Source: Alphaproteobacteria bacterium (lineage in GTDB: Bacteria > Pseudomonadota > Alphaproteobacteria > ATCC43930 > CGMCC-115725). From it: DNA of 64,000 nucleotides. A model generated the notes under the pieces. The model saw nothing but the letters and a program-made list of their open reading frames with translations. It did not search any database and had not been told where the DNA came from. The position numbers and the translations under genes are program-made. Where the stretch lies: NCBI GenBank assembly GCA_028871455.1, contig JAGWNF010000009.1:1-64000 (forward strand), read 5' to 3'. Below are positions 34,303-41,848 of this stretch, one piece after another. How positions within the stretch are numbered: position 1 is the stretch's first letter; every line of letters starts with the position of its first letter.

Positions 34303-34817
34303 AGCGACACCAGCTTGCCGATGACGCTGCGCGCCGGAACCGGCCCGAAATACCGGCTGTCGAAAGAGTCCGGTACGTCTTCCATCAGGAGGAAGACCTC
34401 GCCCGGATGCAGCGTGTCGCAGCCGGTCCACGCTGGCAGCGGTCGGCCGAGATGGTCCGCCGCGAGCCGATTGGCGACGAGATATCCGTTGATGGTGACG
34501 ACGCGGCCGACGGCGCAGACCCTATCGCCGGAAAGCGCCGCGATGCGCTTCACCAGCGGCACGGTGCCGGGAAGGTACCCGCGTTTTGCCGCAAGCGTGC
34601 GCACCGGGGCCGGCGTGCGTACCAGCACCAGATCGCCGCGCTGAAGCGTTCCGACGGGCAGCACGCGGTAGAAGCCGACCGGTGCGCTGGCGCTCGCGTT
34701 GTAGATAACGATGGCTGTCGGCCGCCAAATTGCCGCGAGCGCTATCAAGCCAAGACCAGCGATGCCGAGAGCGAGAACCGCGCGCGGCCGGACGCGACGG
34801 ACGACAGGATCACGCAT
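34290..34817 (-). CDS. traF: TraF-like S26 signal peptidase (pilin maturation)
   Basis: A 175-residue S26-family peptidase starting at MRDPVVRRV (34817), chosen because GGAGG lies 5 nt upstream and a longer start would overlap more of the regulator gene. One membrane anchor (about 11-33). The catalytic Ser is S44 in YNASASAPVGFYRV and the general-base Lys is K90 in GTVPLVKRIAALSGDRV; FLLMEDVPDSFDSRYFGPV is the box-E region. TraF of RP4 cyclises the TrbC pilin, and a trbC gene is present at 16383, so that role is likely. Confidence 0.88.
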   Translation of the reverse strand: MRDPVVRRVRPRAVLALGIAGLGLIALAAIWRPTAIVIYNASASAPVGFYRVLPVGTLQRGDLVLVRTPAPVRTLAAKRGYLPGTVPLVKRIAALSGDRVCAVGRVVTINGYLVANRLAADHLGRPLPAWTGCDTLHPGEVFLLMEDVPDSFDSRYFGPVPARSVIGKLVSLWLK

Positions 34818-35082
34818 CGGAGCCTCCGCCATCGGAGCGCCCCGCCGCTGCTTTGCCGGGCTCGTGCGTCCAGTTGCGGCTGCGCTCTTCCGACCAGGCG
34901 TCGAGGTCGGCGATGTGGTAGCGGACGTAACGGCCGTGCTTGCGATAGCGTGGTCCGCGTCCCTGCCGCCGCATTTTTTCAAGCGCCTGCCGGGAGAGGC
35001 CGAGGTAGTGCGCGGCCTGGTCGGTGTTGAGGAACGGGCTGCCTTTTCGAGCCTCGGCAGCGTGGACGATGTCGTCATCCAT
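34810..35082 (-). CDS. AlpA/excisionase-type helix-turn-helix protein
   Basis: A 90-residue DNA-binding protein of the AlpA/MerR-like class: FLNTDQAAHYLGLSRQALEK, then MRRQGRGPRYRKHGRYVRYH and DLDAWSEERSR. Such proteins act as excisionase-like factors or transfer regulators in integrative elements. It overlaps traF by 8 bp. In related elements genes for DUF2840, ParA and RepA usually sit between traF and this gene; they are absent here. Confidence 0.82.
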   Translation of the reverse strand: MDDDIVHAAEARKGSPFLNTDQAAHYLGLSRQALEKMRRQGRGPRYRKHGRYVRYHIADLDAWSEERSRNWTHEPGKAAAGRSDGGGSDA

Positions 35083-35217
35083 GATCGGCCTCGTCGTCTC
35101 GGTGTGTGTGGCGACGGCTCAGTGCGTCGCGTCACGGACGAAGTTGGACGAGGACGGCCGGTGGCGGGACGCTCGGATTCGACCACCCCCCGAAATCGAT
35201 CCCCCAAGCGCGCGAAA

Positions 35218-35242
35218 GCCCCCGCGCCGGAAGCGCGGGGGC
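35218..35242 (-). terminator. Intrinsic terminator after the DUF736 gene
   Basis: A perfect 10-bp stem, GCCCCCGCGC and GCGCGGGGGC with a 5-base loop, lies 16 bp beyond the stop of the minus-strand DUF736 gene. On that strand it is followed by TTTCGCG, a short weak T-run. Confidence 0.6.
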
Positions 35243-35257
35243 ATGATCGCGGTCCGC

Positions 35258-35584
35258 TCAGTCGGCCGGGTTCCAGATGACGGCGAACACGTCGTCGTCA
35301 TCCTGGCCGGCGGCGCGGCCGAGATTGGCGTAGAGCTTGCGCGGGCCGAACTCGGGCGCGGCGAGGCTCAGCGAGACGTAGTCCTTGCCGGAGGTCTCGC
35401 CCTTGCGCACCCAGCCGGCGCCGATCTCGTAGCCGACCTTGGTCAGCACCCGGAAGTCGGGCTGGTTGTCGGCCGACTTGGCCGCGTTCGGCACGATGTC
35501 GATGTCGGCGCGGATGGTGAGCGTCTTGAGCTGACCCTTGTAACCGCCGTTCTGCTGCTTGGTGACGTATCCGATGGCAGGCAT
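35258..35584 (-). CDS. DUF736 family protein (second copy)
   Basis: A 108-residue DUF736 protein: IGYVTKQQNGGYKGQLKTLT, then NQPDFRVLTKVGYEIGAGWV, DYVSLSLAAPEFG and AVIWNP. It is the more typical of the two DUF736 copies in the window (the other is at 7940). GGAGACAG precedes the ATG. A terminator hairpin follows it and a 40-bp repeat also found before the ArdC gene lies about 80 bp upstream of its start. Function unknown; the family is a marker of these conjugative elements. Confidence 0.88.
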   Translation of the reverse strand: MPAIGYVTKQQNGGYKGQLKTLTIRADIDIVPNAAKSADNQPDFRVLTKVGYEIGAGWVRKGETSGKDYVSLSLAAPEFGPRKLYANLGRAAGQDDDDVFAVIWNPAD

Positions 35585-35662
35585 TGCTCTGTCTCCTGTT
35601 GCTGTCGCCGGGGACCATCCCCTGCGATGGCGAACCGGTCATGGGCGCGCCCGCCGCCCCGA

Positions 35663-35702
35663 ACCCGAAGGGCCGGAGCGTCAGCGGAGGACCGGAGCGG
35701 AC
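35663..35702. repeat. GC-rich repeat shared with 45373-45412, in a gene-free gap
   Basis: About 40 bp (ACCCGAAGGGCCGGAGCG, then a GGAGGACCGGAGCGGA-like segment) that recurs imperfectly at 45373. Each copy lies 80-100 bp upstream of the start of a minus-strand element gene (DUF736 here, ArdC-like there), so a role in a shared promoter or leader is possible. The rest of the gap 35585-36242 holds no gene I can support; frames on both strands are GC-driven. Confidence 0.45.
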
Positions 35703-36242
35703 GGCTTTTTTGGAGCGAAGCGGCCGCGAGGAAGCCGCCGAAGGCGGTGGGGAAAAAAGCCGGACGCGATGGTTTTGGAGGCGGCGGCGACGCCTATAGG
35801 TTCCGCCCCTTCGAGCAGGGGATGTCCCGGCCCCAGCGAACGGAACAGAGCGATCCGGCAGCGGCGTCAGCACGCGTGAACGGCGCGCACACAGGTCAGC
35901 GTAAGACGCAGACCGCCGCCAATCGACGCATCGAACGGCGCCGTTCAGGCCGACGATCAGGCGCGATTCAGGCTGATCCGAGGTCTTCGACGCGCGGGAA
36001 AAGCTGGCGCGAACGCGCGAGACTTCCGGCATGGAATGCGGTTCGCCCACCCCGCTGCGATGTCGCCCACGCACTCGACATGCTTTCACGCCGCGCCGCC
36101 GGTCAGGCGACGAAAACCGCCGTCGCAAGGGCCGCCAAAACAAGCGTACCAACTATAATCAGACTAGCGCTCATCATCGGGTTTCGGCTCGACGCACGAA
36201 GGGAATCGCAAACTTCAGATCACGGAATTCCGGGTTGCAGCT

Positions 36243-36644
36243 CTATCCGGCTGGCAGCGCTGTCTGCACCTCGTGAAGCCACCACAGCACGCCGGCCGGA
36301 TCGATCATCTGAGCAACAGTGGCGCCCCAATCCGCTCGATGAGGCGCTCCTGTCTTAACCCCATAGCGCCTCGCGAGACCGGCAGCGACAATACGATCCC
36401 ACCACGGGCGCAAATCGGAGACGTAGAGGTGAATTACGAAATTGTCGGCCCAGTCGCGGACATAGTAATTCTGGAGAACGAACGAACAAGCGCCGAGGCT
36501 CATTTCCGCGAGGTCGTCGGTTAGCATTTTCGACTGAAAACCGAGGTCGCTATAGAACTGCTTGCTGGTCATGAAATCTTTCGCGGGCACTATCGGCCGC
36601 GTTGCCAAAACAGTTCTCGCCAGATCGTTCGCTTCGACAGTCAT
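36243..36644 (-). CDS. VOC (glyoxalase/bleomycin-resistance) family protein
   Basis: A 133-residue single-chain VOC-fold protein starting at MTVEANDLAR (36644). Two beta-alpha-beta-beta-beta units are visible: TRPIVPAKDFMTSKQFYSDLG up to CSFVLQNYYV, and FVIHLYVSDLRPWWDRIVAAG up to MIDPAGVLWWLHE. Members bind or modify small molecules or sequester drugs; metal ligands cannot be assigned with confidence. The gene is isolated, at the left edge of a metabolic cargo segment between the conjugation genes and ParB. Confidence 0.75.
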   Translation of the reverse strand: MTVEANDLARTVLATRPIVPAKDFMTSKQFYSDLGFQSKMLTDDLAEMSLGACSFVLQNYYVRDWADNFVIHLYVSDLRPWWDRIVAAGLARRYGVKTGAPHRADWGATVAQMIDPAGVLWWLHEVQTALPAG

Positions 36645-36753
36645 GCGCCTTGCTCCATTAGTGTGGCGAAGATCCGCAACCCACGGCGCGCTCTGCGTGG
36701 CACGCCCACTCGTGACACACCGTGTGCAGACGAGGTAGGCGACCCTATCACAA

Positions 36754-38091
36754 TCAAGTCGAGCTCGGTGCCGTCGCGAGCGCGAACTGCAAGTTACGGA
36801 AGCCCAGAGCGCCACTTTCAGTCACGCTCAATCCCGCGGCTTCGAGCATTGCGACGATGTCGTCGAGCTTTACGTGGCCATGGCGGTGGATTGCGCGAAG
36901 GAAGCCCTTCGGCTCCGCCCGCGGAGCGAAGTCCACGGCGACAACGCGGCCGCCCGGTTTCAGAACCCGCCGCATCTCCTGCCCACACTGCTGCCGTGCC
37001 GATCGTGACAAGTGGTGAAGCATGACCGTGGTGAGCGTCACGTCGAATTGTGCCTCCGGGAACGGCAACGCCTGAGCGGGAGCTTGCTGGAAAGCCACTT
37101 CGGCGCCAGCTTTTGCGGCCTTCTTCCTGGCTCTGGCGATCATCTGGGGGGAGGCGTCAATGCCGTTGACGATGCCCGTCGGCCCGACATGCCGTTTCGA
37201 TGCAATGGCAAGACTGCCTGTCCCACACCCGACATCGAGCACCGACTCGCCAGGTTTCAGATGCGCCAAACCGAGAATCTTTTCACGAAATGCCTGCTCG
37301 CGACCGAGCGTCATCAGCCAGACCGTGAAATCATACAGTCTGGCCTGATGGAGGACCAAGCCCGGCGCTTTGGAATGTGAATTCTCAGGTGCGGCGCGTG
37401 CCATGTCACCCTCTCCATGCGTTTGTGTATGCCGTGGATTGCGGTCGGCGAGGAAGGCCTTACCGTGCCGGAAAGCAACCGTGCCGCCGGCCGCATGGAC
37501 GCCCAGCGTGACGATGAATTTGAGCACGATGAATGCGAGGACGGCGTCGGCGCCCCACTTAGTCCATGCGGCGGTGGCGAGTGCCGCGCCGAGCAGGCCG
37601 AGATGAGCCGCGATGGCGACGGCCGCAACTGCGGCCAAGGCGATGTCGCGGGCGAGTCGCGGCCTCCACCGGCCCGCGACCCTTCCATCAGCTACGGGAA
37701 CACGGCTGGGGATTTCGGCGGATTGACCGATGGGCTGAGAGGTTGACGGTCGCCAGTGAATGGTGAGGTGCTCGCGATGGCCGAACGTCTCCAGCCGATG
37801 GGCAATGCCGTCCTGGAGCCGGCGCAGGGCGGTCTCGGTGCCGGCTTCAACGCGCAACAGCAACGCGTTGTCGTCGGCCTGCAGAATGCACCGGCCCTCG
37901 CCGAAGCGGATGGTTCCGATGGCGTCGGACCATTCGACGTGCCGTACCGGCGGGGGTGTATCGCCGGTATGGCCGGATCGAGGGAGATGGCCGCTGCGCG
38001 GGCGCTGGCCCATCTTGCTGGTGTGGCGGCACAGCTGGGCGAGATAGCGGGCGGCGTGCTCCGTGGCGATGCGGGCTTCGGCCGTGTGCAT
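36754..38091 (-). CDS. DUF2218 protein fused to a SAM-dependent methyltransferase
   Basis: A 445-residue fusion. Residues 1-115 are a DUF2218 domain (ARIATEHAARYLAQLCRHTS, FGEGRCILQADDNALLLRVE). After a linker come two membrane segments (about 150-205). From about 230 a class I methyltransferase follows, with motif I VLDVGCGTGSLAIA, VNGIDASPQMIARARKKA and VLKPGGRVVAVDFA. At 37404 an internal ATG preceded by GGAGAGGG begins MARAAPENS, just where the methyltransferase starts, so it may also be made alone or have been a separate gene. A TetR gene diverges from its start. Confidence 0.75.
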   Translation of the reverse strand: MHTAEARIATEHAARYLAQLCRHTSKMGQRPRSGHLPRSGHTGDTPPPVRHVEWSDAIGTIRFGEGRCILQADDNALLLRVEAGTETALRRLQDGIAHRLETFGHREHLTIHWRPSTSQPIGQSAEIPSRVPVADGRVAGRWRPRLARDIALAAVAAVAIAAHLGLLGAALATAAWTKWGADAVLAFIVLKFIVTLGVHAAGGTVAFRHGKAFLADRNPRHTQTHGEGDMARAAPENSHSKAPGLVLHQARLYDFTVWLMTLGREQAFREKILGLAHLKPGESVLDVGCGTGSLAIASKRHVGPTGIVNGIDASPQMIARARKKAAKAGAEVAFQQAPAQALPFPEAQFDVTLTTVMLHHLSRSARQQCGQEMRRVLKPGGRVVAVDFAPRAEPKGFLRAIHRHGHVKLDDIVAMLEAAGLSVTESGALGFRNLQFALATAPSST

Positions 38092-38202
38092 AAGAAATTC
38101 CTTGGGTGCTTTCCGATCTGATCCCGCCCTTGCGAAACAGCACACGATGTACGATAAGGGACGGCACGTTCAAAATCCTTTTCCCGGACGGTGCCGGCAA
38201 TC

Positions 38203-38832
38203 ATGCCCGTTACCAGACAAAAACAGCGATCTGACCAGGAACGCAGAGCCGTGGCGAAACGGCCGATCGACCGCCGCGTCGCACGGACACGCGAAACCCT
38301 GCACCAGGCGCTGCTCTCCTTGATCCTAGAAAAGGGGTACGAGGCGACCTCAGTCGAAGAGGTTTGCGAACGCGCCAACATCGGCCGCTCCACCTTCTAT
38401 GCTCACTTCACGAGCAAGGACGATCTCAAGCGGAGCGGCTTGGACCATCTGCGTCGGAAGCTTCTCGAGCGCCACCGCAGCGCATCAGCGTCAATGCCGG
38501 CCGGCACTCGGCTTCTGGGATTCAGCCTGCCGATGTTCGAGCATGCGCGCGACCACATAGACCTCTACCGGGCGCTGATAGGAAGCAAAGGGGGCGCGAT
38601 TGCGCTCGATACCATTCGTCAAACGCTTTGCGATTTCGTTCGAGGTGAACTAGCGACAACTAAAGGCAAGGACGCGACAGGCATCCCACGCGAACTCGTC
38701 GTGCAGCACATCGTTGGCGCGTACATGGCGGTGTTGATCTGGTGGCTCGACGACGGTGCGAAGCTGCCGCCGGGGCAGATGGACGAGTTCTTTCAGCGTT
38801 TGATGAGCGAGGGCATTGCGTCATATTCGTGA
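38203..38832 (+). CDS. TetR/AcrR-family regulator
   Basis: A 209-residue TetR-type repressor. The DNA-binding head is TRETLHQALLSLILEKGYEA, then TSVEEVCERANIGRSTFYAH (about 25-70). The C-terminal ligand domain is helical (FSLPMFEHARDHIDLYRALI). ATG at 38203 is used; GTG at 38191 is in frame. It is divergent from the DUF2218-methyltransferase fusion, its likely target, with the shared promoter region at 38092-38202. Confidence 0.85.
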   Translation: MPVTRQKQRSDQERRAVAKRPIDRRVARTRETLHQALLSLILEKGYEATSVEEVCERANIGRSTFYAHFTSKDDLKRSGLDHLRRKLLERHRSASASMPAGTRLLGFSLPMFEHARDHIDLYRALIGSKGGAIALDTIRQTLCDFVRGELATTKGKDATGIPRELVVQHIVGAYMAVLIWWLDDGAKLPPGQMDEFFQRLMSEGIASYS

Positions 38833-38879
38833 GCGCGATGCGGTCGATCCGATGATGTCGGTGGCCATCCGGCGCGCCA

Positions 38880-39854
38880 TCAAGAGCTGTTCGCGCCGCG
38901 GAGCTTACGTGTTCTTCGGGCGTTTGTTCGGTCGGGCGGCGCGTTGGCACTCTGATATTTAACGTGTTCGATGAATGCGCGCAGTTTGGGCAAAACCTGA
39001 CGTTTCCCGGGATAGTACAGAAAAACCCCCGGTGTTGTGACGGCAAAGCGCGTCAGCAACGCTTGCAATCGGCCGTCGTCGATGGGCGTTTTGGCGAGCG
39101 GGCCCGGCACTTGCGCAAGTCCCACGCCTTCAATTGCTGCTCCGATCAGTGTGGGGTAGTCGTGCGCAATGAGCGGCCCGGAGACGATGGCTTCGACCGC
39201 CTTGTTGCCGTCGACAAAAGACCAAGGCGCGATCGATCCGTTGGAGCGGCGCATGCGCAGACACGCGTGATCACGCAGATCGTCGATGCGCTCCGGTCGC
39301 TGGCGCCCGCGTAGATAGTTAGGGCTGCCGACGACCACGAACGGGAATGGCTGTGTCAACCGCACAGCGACCATGTCGGCCGCGATGAACTGGCCGAGAC
39401 GAATGCCGGCGTCGAAGCCTTCGGCCGCAAGATCGACCAACTCTTCGCTTGCCGCAATCTCCACCTCGACCTCGGGATAGGCCTGGTTGAAGGACGCAAT
39501 CAGCGGCTCCAGCAGGATCGGCACTACCGCGCGCGGCACCGAAAGGCGCAACAGTCCGGCGGGCCTCTGTCCGAGATCGCGTGCGACCGCGCTGGCGGCG
39601 ACGAGCTCCTCGAAGGCGGGTTTTGCGCGTGAAAGGAATCGTTCGCCGGCTTCGGTCAGCCCGACACTGCGCGTCGTGCGAAGGAAGAGCGCCGCGCCGA
39701 CGCGCGCCTCGAGTGCGCGTATCGCCTGGCTGATCGCCGATGGGGTCACCCCGAGTTCCGCAGCTGCCCGGCGAAAATTGCGGTGCTGGGCGACGCTCAG
39801 GAACGCCTCCACGCCGTCGAGCGCGCCTTGCCTGACTGTGAAGTTCTGCTTCAT
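38880..39854 (-). CDS. LysR-family regulator
   Basis: A 324-residue LysR-type regulator. The winged helix-turn-helix is at about 11-70 (ALDGVEAFLSVAQHRNFRRA, AELGVTPSAISQAIRALEAR). The effector domain follows (RLSVPRAVVPILLEPLIASF, FDAGIRLGQFIAADMVAVRL). It is divergent from the small alpha/beta-barrel gene at 39938, 83 bp away, which is the expected arrangement for a LysR protein and its target. Confidence 0.9.
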   Translation of the reverse strand: MKQNFTVRQGALDGVEAFLSVAQHRNFRRAAAELGVTPSAISQAIRALEARVGAALFLRTTRSVGLTEAGERFLSRAKPAFEELVAASAVARDLGQRPAGLLRLSVPRAVVPILLEPLIASFNQAYPEVEVEIAASEELVDLAAEGFDAGIRLGQFIAADMVAVRLTQPFPFVVVGSPNYLRGRQRPERIDDLRDHACLRMRRSNGSIAPWSFVDGNKAVEAIVSGPLIAHDYPTLIGAAIEGVGLAQVPGPLAKTPIDDGRLQALLTRFAVTTPGVFLYYPGKRQVLPKLRAFIEHVKYQSANAPPDRTNARRTRKLRGANSS

Positions 39855-39937
39855 GGCCCATCGACATTATCGCGGATAGTCGCTCACGGGAAGCGGCCGT
39901 ATATCTGACGGGCAAAATCCTGAACGGAGCTTTCCCG

Positions 39938-40291
39938 ATGACCGGTCAATCTCACGTCCAGACTCAACCTTCCATTTCAACGGCCACAGGTGTCTTTGCG
40001 CTGCTGAAAGCAAAGCCCGGCGTAACACGCGAGCAGGTCATGGCCATCATGCCGGCTGAGATACGCGCGACGGTCCAACTCTATCTCGATGGGAAAATCC
40101 GCGACTGGCACGCACGGGAAGACGGCAAAGGAGCTGTTTTCCTTCTGAACACGAAAGACGTGGCCGAGGCGCGTTCGATCATGGAGGCCTTGCCGCTCGC
40201 GCAACAGAATCTGATGGACCACGAGTACATTTCCGTCGGCCCGCTGATGCCGTTGCGTCTGCTCATCGGAACGCAGGCGGCCAAGCAATAA
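39938..40291 (+). CDS. Small dimeric alpha/beta-barrel protein (YCII/muconolactone isomerase-like)
   Basis: A 117-residue protein with a ferredoxin-like alpha/beta pattern: TGVFALLKAKPGVTREQVMA, LYLDGKIRDWHAREDGKGAV, LLNTKDVAEARSIMEALPLA, LMDHEYISVGPLMPLRLL. The layout resembles muconolactone delta-isomerase and YCII-like proteins, which form dimeric barrels. No catalytic residue can be named with confidence. It is divergent from the LysR gene and followed by two membrane-protein genes in the same direction. Confidence 0.6.
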   Translation: MTGQSHVQTQPSISTATGVFALLKAKPGVTREQVMAIMPAEIRATVQLYLDGKIRDWHAREDGKGAVFLLNTKDVAEARSIMEALPLAQQNLMDHEYISVGPLMPLRLLIGTQAAKQ

Positions 40292-40390
40292 CGCAGCCCC
40301 GTGACCCAATGCTAATCGGCCATTGTGGCCGTGGTGTTCGAAGCTGCGCCAATCAACATCTGATCTAACGGCCTATCTGGAGAACCGCCG

Positions 40391-41239
40391 ATGACCGCCG
40401 CCGCTATTCCCGCTGGTATCGCTCCGCCGCGCCCCGCTTGGCGCAGCCTGCTTTGGATCGCGCCGCTCACGCTGCTGTGGATACTGCTGACCGACTGGCA
40501 GCCGGCGATTTCCGGCGGTGGTGCTCCAATCGTGGCCCACCAGTTGATCGCCCATGGGCTTATCGCACTCGGTTTGTGGCTCGGTCTCGAAAGCACCGAT
40601 CTGGCGCCAGACCAACGCCGCACGGCCTGGCTGGCGATCATGATCCCCTACACGCTCTGGTTCGCTGTCGCCTGGAGCGCGGCGATCGATGGCGCCTTCC
40701 GCGCGGACGCCTCGCCCTTACCGGTGCTGCCGCTGGCGATCTTCCTGCCGGTGATCGTCGGCGCGCCGCTGTTGCTATCGTCGAAGCGGATGGGCCAGGT
40801 TCTCGACGCGATGCCGGCGAGCTGGCTCGTCGCTCTTCAGCTTTACCGCATATTCGGGAGCTGGGCGCTCGTTGCCTGGCTGCATGGGTCGCTGCCGGGC
40901 GTGTTCGCGTTGCCGGCAGGAATTGGCGATACGCTGACCGGCCTGTTCGCCGTGCCCACGGCGATCGCCGTGGCGACCGGCACGGCTCAGGGCCGCAGGG
41001 CCGCGATCGTCTGGAATATCTTCGGCCTCGCCGACTTCGCCGTCGCGATCACTTTGGGGATGATCACCACGCCCGGCCCGTTGCAGTTGATCGTCCCGCA
41101 TGTGCCGAGCATCGGCGCCGGGGCTTATCCGGGTGTGCTGACCCCTGCTTTCGTGGTGCCGAGCTCGATCCTGCTGCACCTGCTTTCGCTGCGCCAACTG
41201 CGCCTGCGCCACCGGGCTGAGGCATCGAAACCGCGCTAA
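40391..41239 (+). CDS. Polytopic membrane protein of unknown function
   Basis: A 282-residue inner-membrane protein with about eight hydrophobic segments (for example SLLWIAPLTLLWILLTDW, WLAIMIPYTLWFAVAWSA, LAIFLPVIVGAPLLLS, VFALPAGIGDTLTGLFAVPT, PSSILLHLLSLRQL). No transporter or enzyme motif was recognised. It ends 11 bp before a second membrane-protein gene and is likely co-expressed with it and with the small barrel protein upstream. Confidence 0.7.
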   Translation: MTAAAIPAGIAPPRPAWRSLLWIAPLTLLWILLTDWQPAISGGGAPIVAHQLIAHGLIALGLWLGLESTDLAPDQRRTAWLAIMIPYTLWFAVAWSAAIDGAFRADASPLPVLPLAIFLPVIVGAPLLLSSKRMGQVLDAMPASWLVALQLYRIFGSWALVAWLHGSLPGVFALPAGIGDTLTGLFAVPTAIAVATGTAQGRRAAIVWNIFGLADFAVAITLGMITTPGPLQLIVPHVPSIGAGAYPGVLTPAFVVPSSILLHLLSLRQLRLRHRAEASKPR

Positions 41240-41250
41240 TAGGACTCCAA

Positions 41251-41790
41251 ATGTCACCGGCAACAGTCTTCAATATCCATCTCCTTCTCGGTTACGTCCC
41301 GTGGCTGCTTTGCTTCGGCGCCTATTTCTGGCCCAAGCTCAAGGCGATGGACCGGATCGAAGCGCAACGTGCCATCGCGACGCTGCACAGTTTTCGCTTC
41401 TTCGGGCTCGTTTTCATCATCCCCGGCGTTGTCGGGCCAAATTTGCCCGCCGGGTTTGCTGAGTTCGCAGCGTATGGCGACTTCGCGACCGGTCTGCTGG
41501 CCATGCTGGCGCTCCTCACCGTCAGGATGCGTCCCTTCTTTTGGCTGTTCGTCGTCGCCTACAATGTGGTCGGCGCGGCCGACATCCTGATCGACTATTA
41601 CCACGGCACGATGCTTGATCTTCCAGCATTATCGGGACAGTTGGCCGGCACATACTGGATTCCGATCATCTATGTGCCCTTGCTCATGATCACGCACGTC
41701 GCCGCGTTGTATTTGCTGGTGCGCCCTCAGTCCAAAGTGGCTTCGAAACTCGCCGGGGCAGTGGCCATATCGCAGATTGGGTCGGATTAA
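41251..41790 (+). CDS. Four- to five-helix membrane protein of unknown function
   Basis: A 179-residue membrane protein (FNIHLLLGYVPWLLCFGAYF, FRFFGLVFIIPGVVGPNL, FATGLLAMLALLTVRM, FFWLFVVAYNVVGAADILID, IPIIYVPLLMITHVAALYLL). Conserved-looking His and Asp residues lie inside helices (IDYYHG, THVAAL), but no family was recognised. It follows the larger membrane protein by 11 bp. A bidirectional terminator separates it from parB. Confidence 0.7.
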   Translation: MSPATVFNIHLLLGYVPWLLCFGAYFWPKLKAMDRIEAQRAIATLHSFRFFGLVFIIPGVVGPNLPAGFAEFAAYGDFATGLLAMLALLTVRMRPFFWLFVVAYNVVGAADILIDYYHGTMLDLPALSGQLAGTYWIPIIYVPLLMITHVAALYLLVRPQSKVASKLAGAVAISQIGSD

Positions 41791-41810
41791 AGCCGTTACA
41801 GAGAAGGAAG

Positions 41811-41843
41811 AAGCGGGCGACGGTTCGCACCGCCGCCCGCTTT
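41811..41843. terminator. Bidirectional intrinsic terminator
   Basis: A GC stem AAGCGGGCG(A)CGGT with loop TCGC and partner ACCG(C)CGCCCGCTTT; one internal mismatch. It lies between the converging membrane-protein gene (ends 41790) and parB (ends 41849), with A and T runs on the outer sides, so it can stop transcription from both directions. Confidence 0.65.
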
Positions 41844-41848
41844 GGTCG

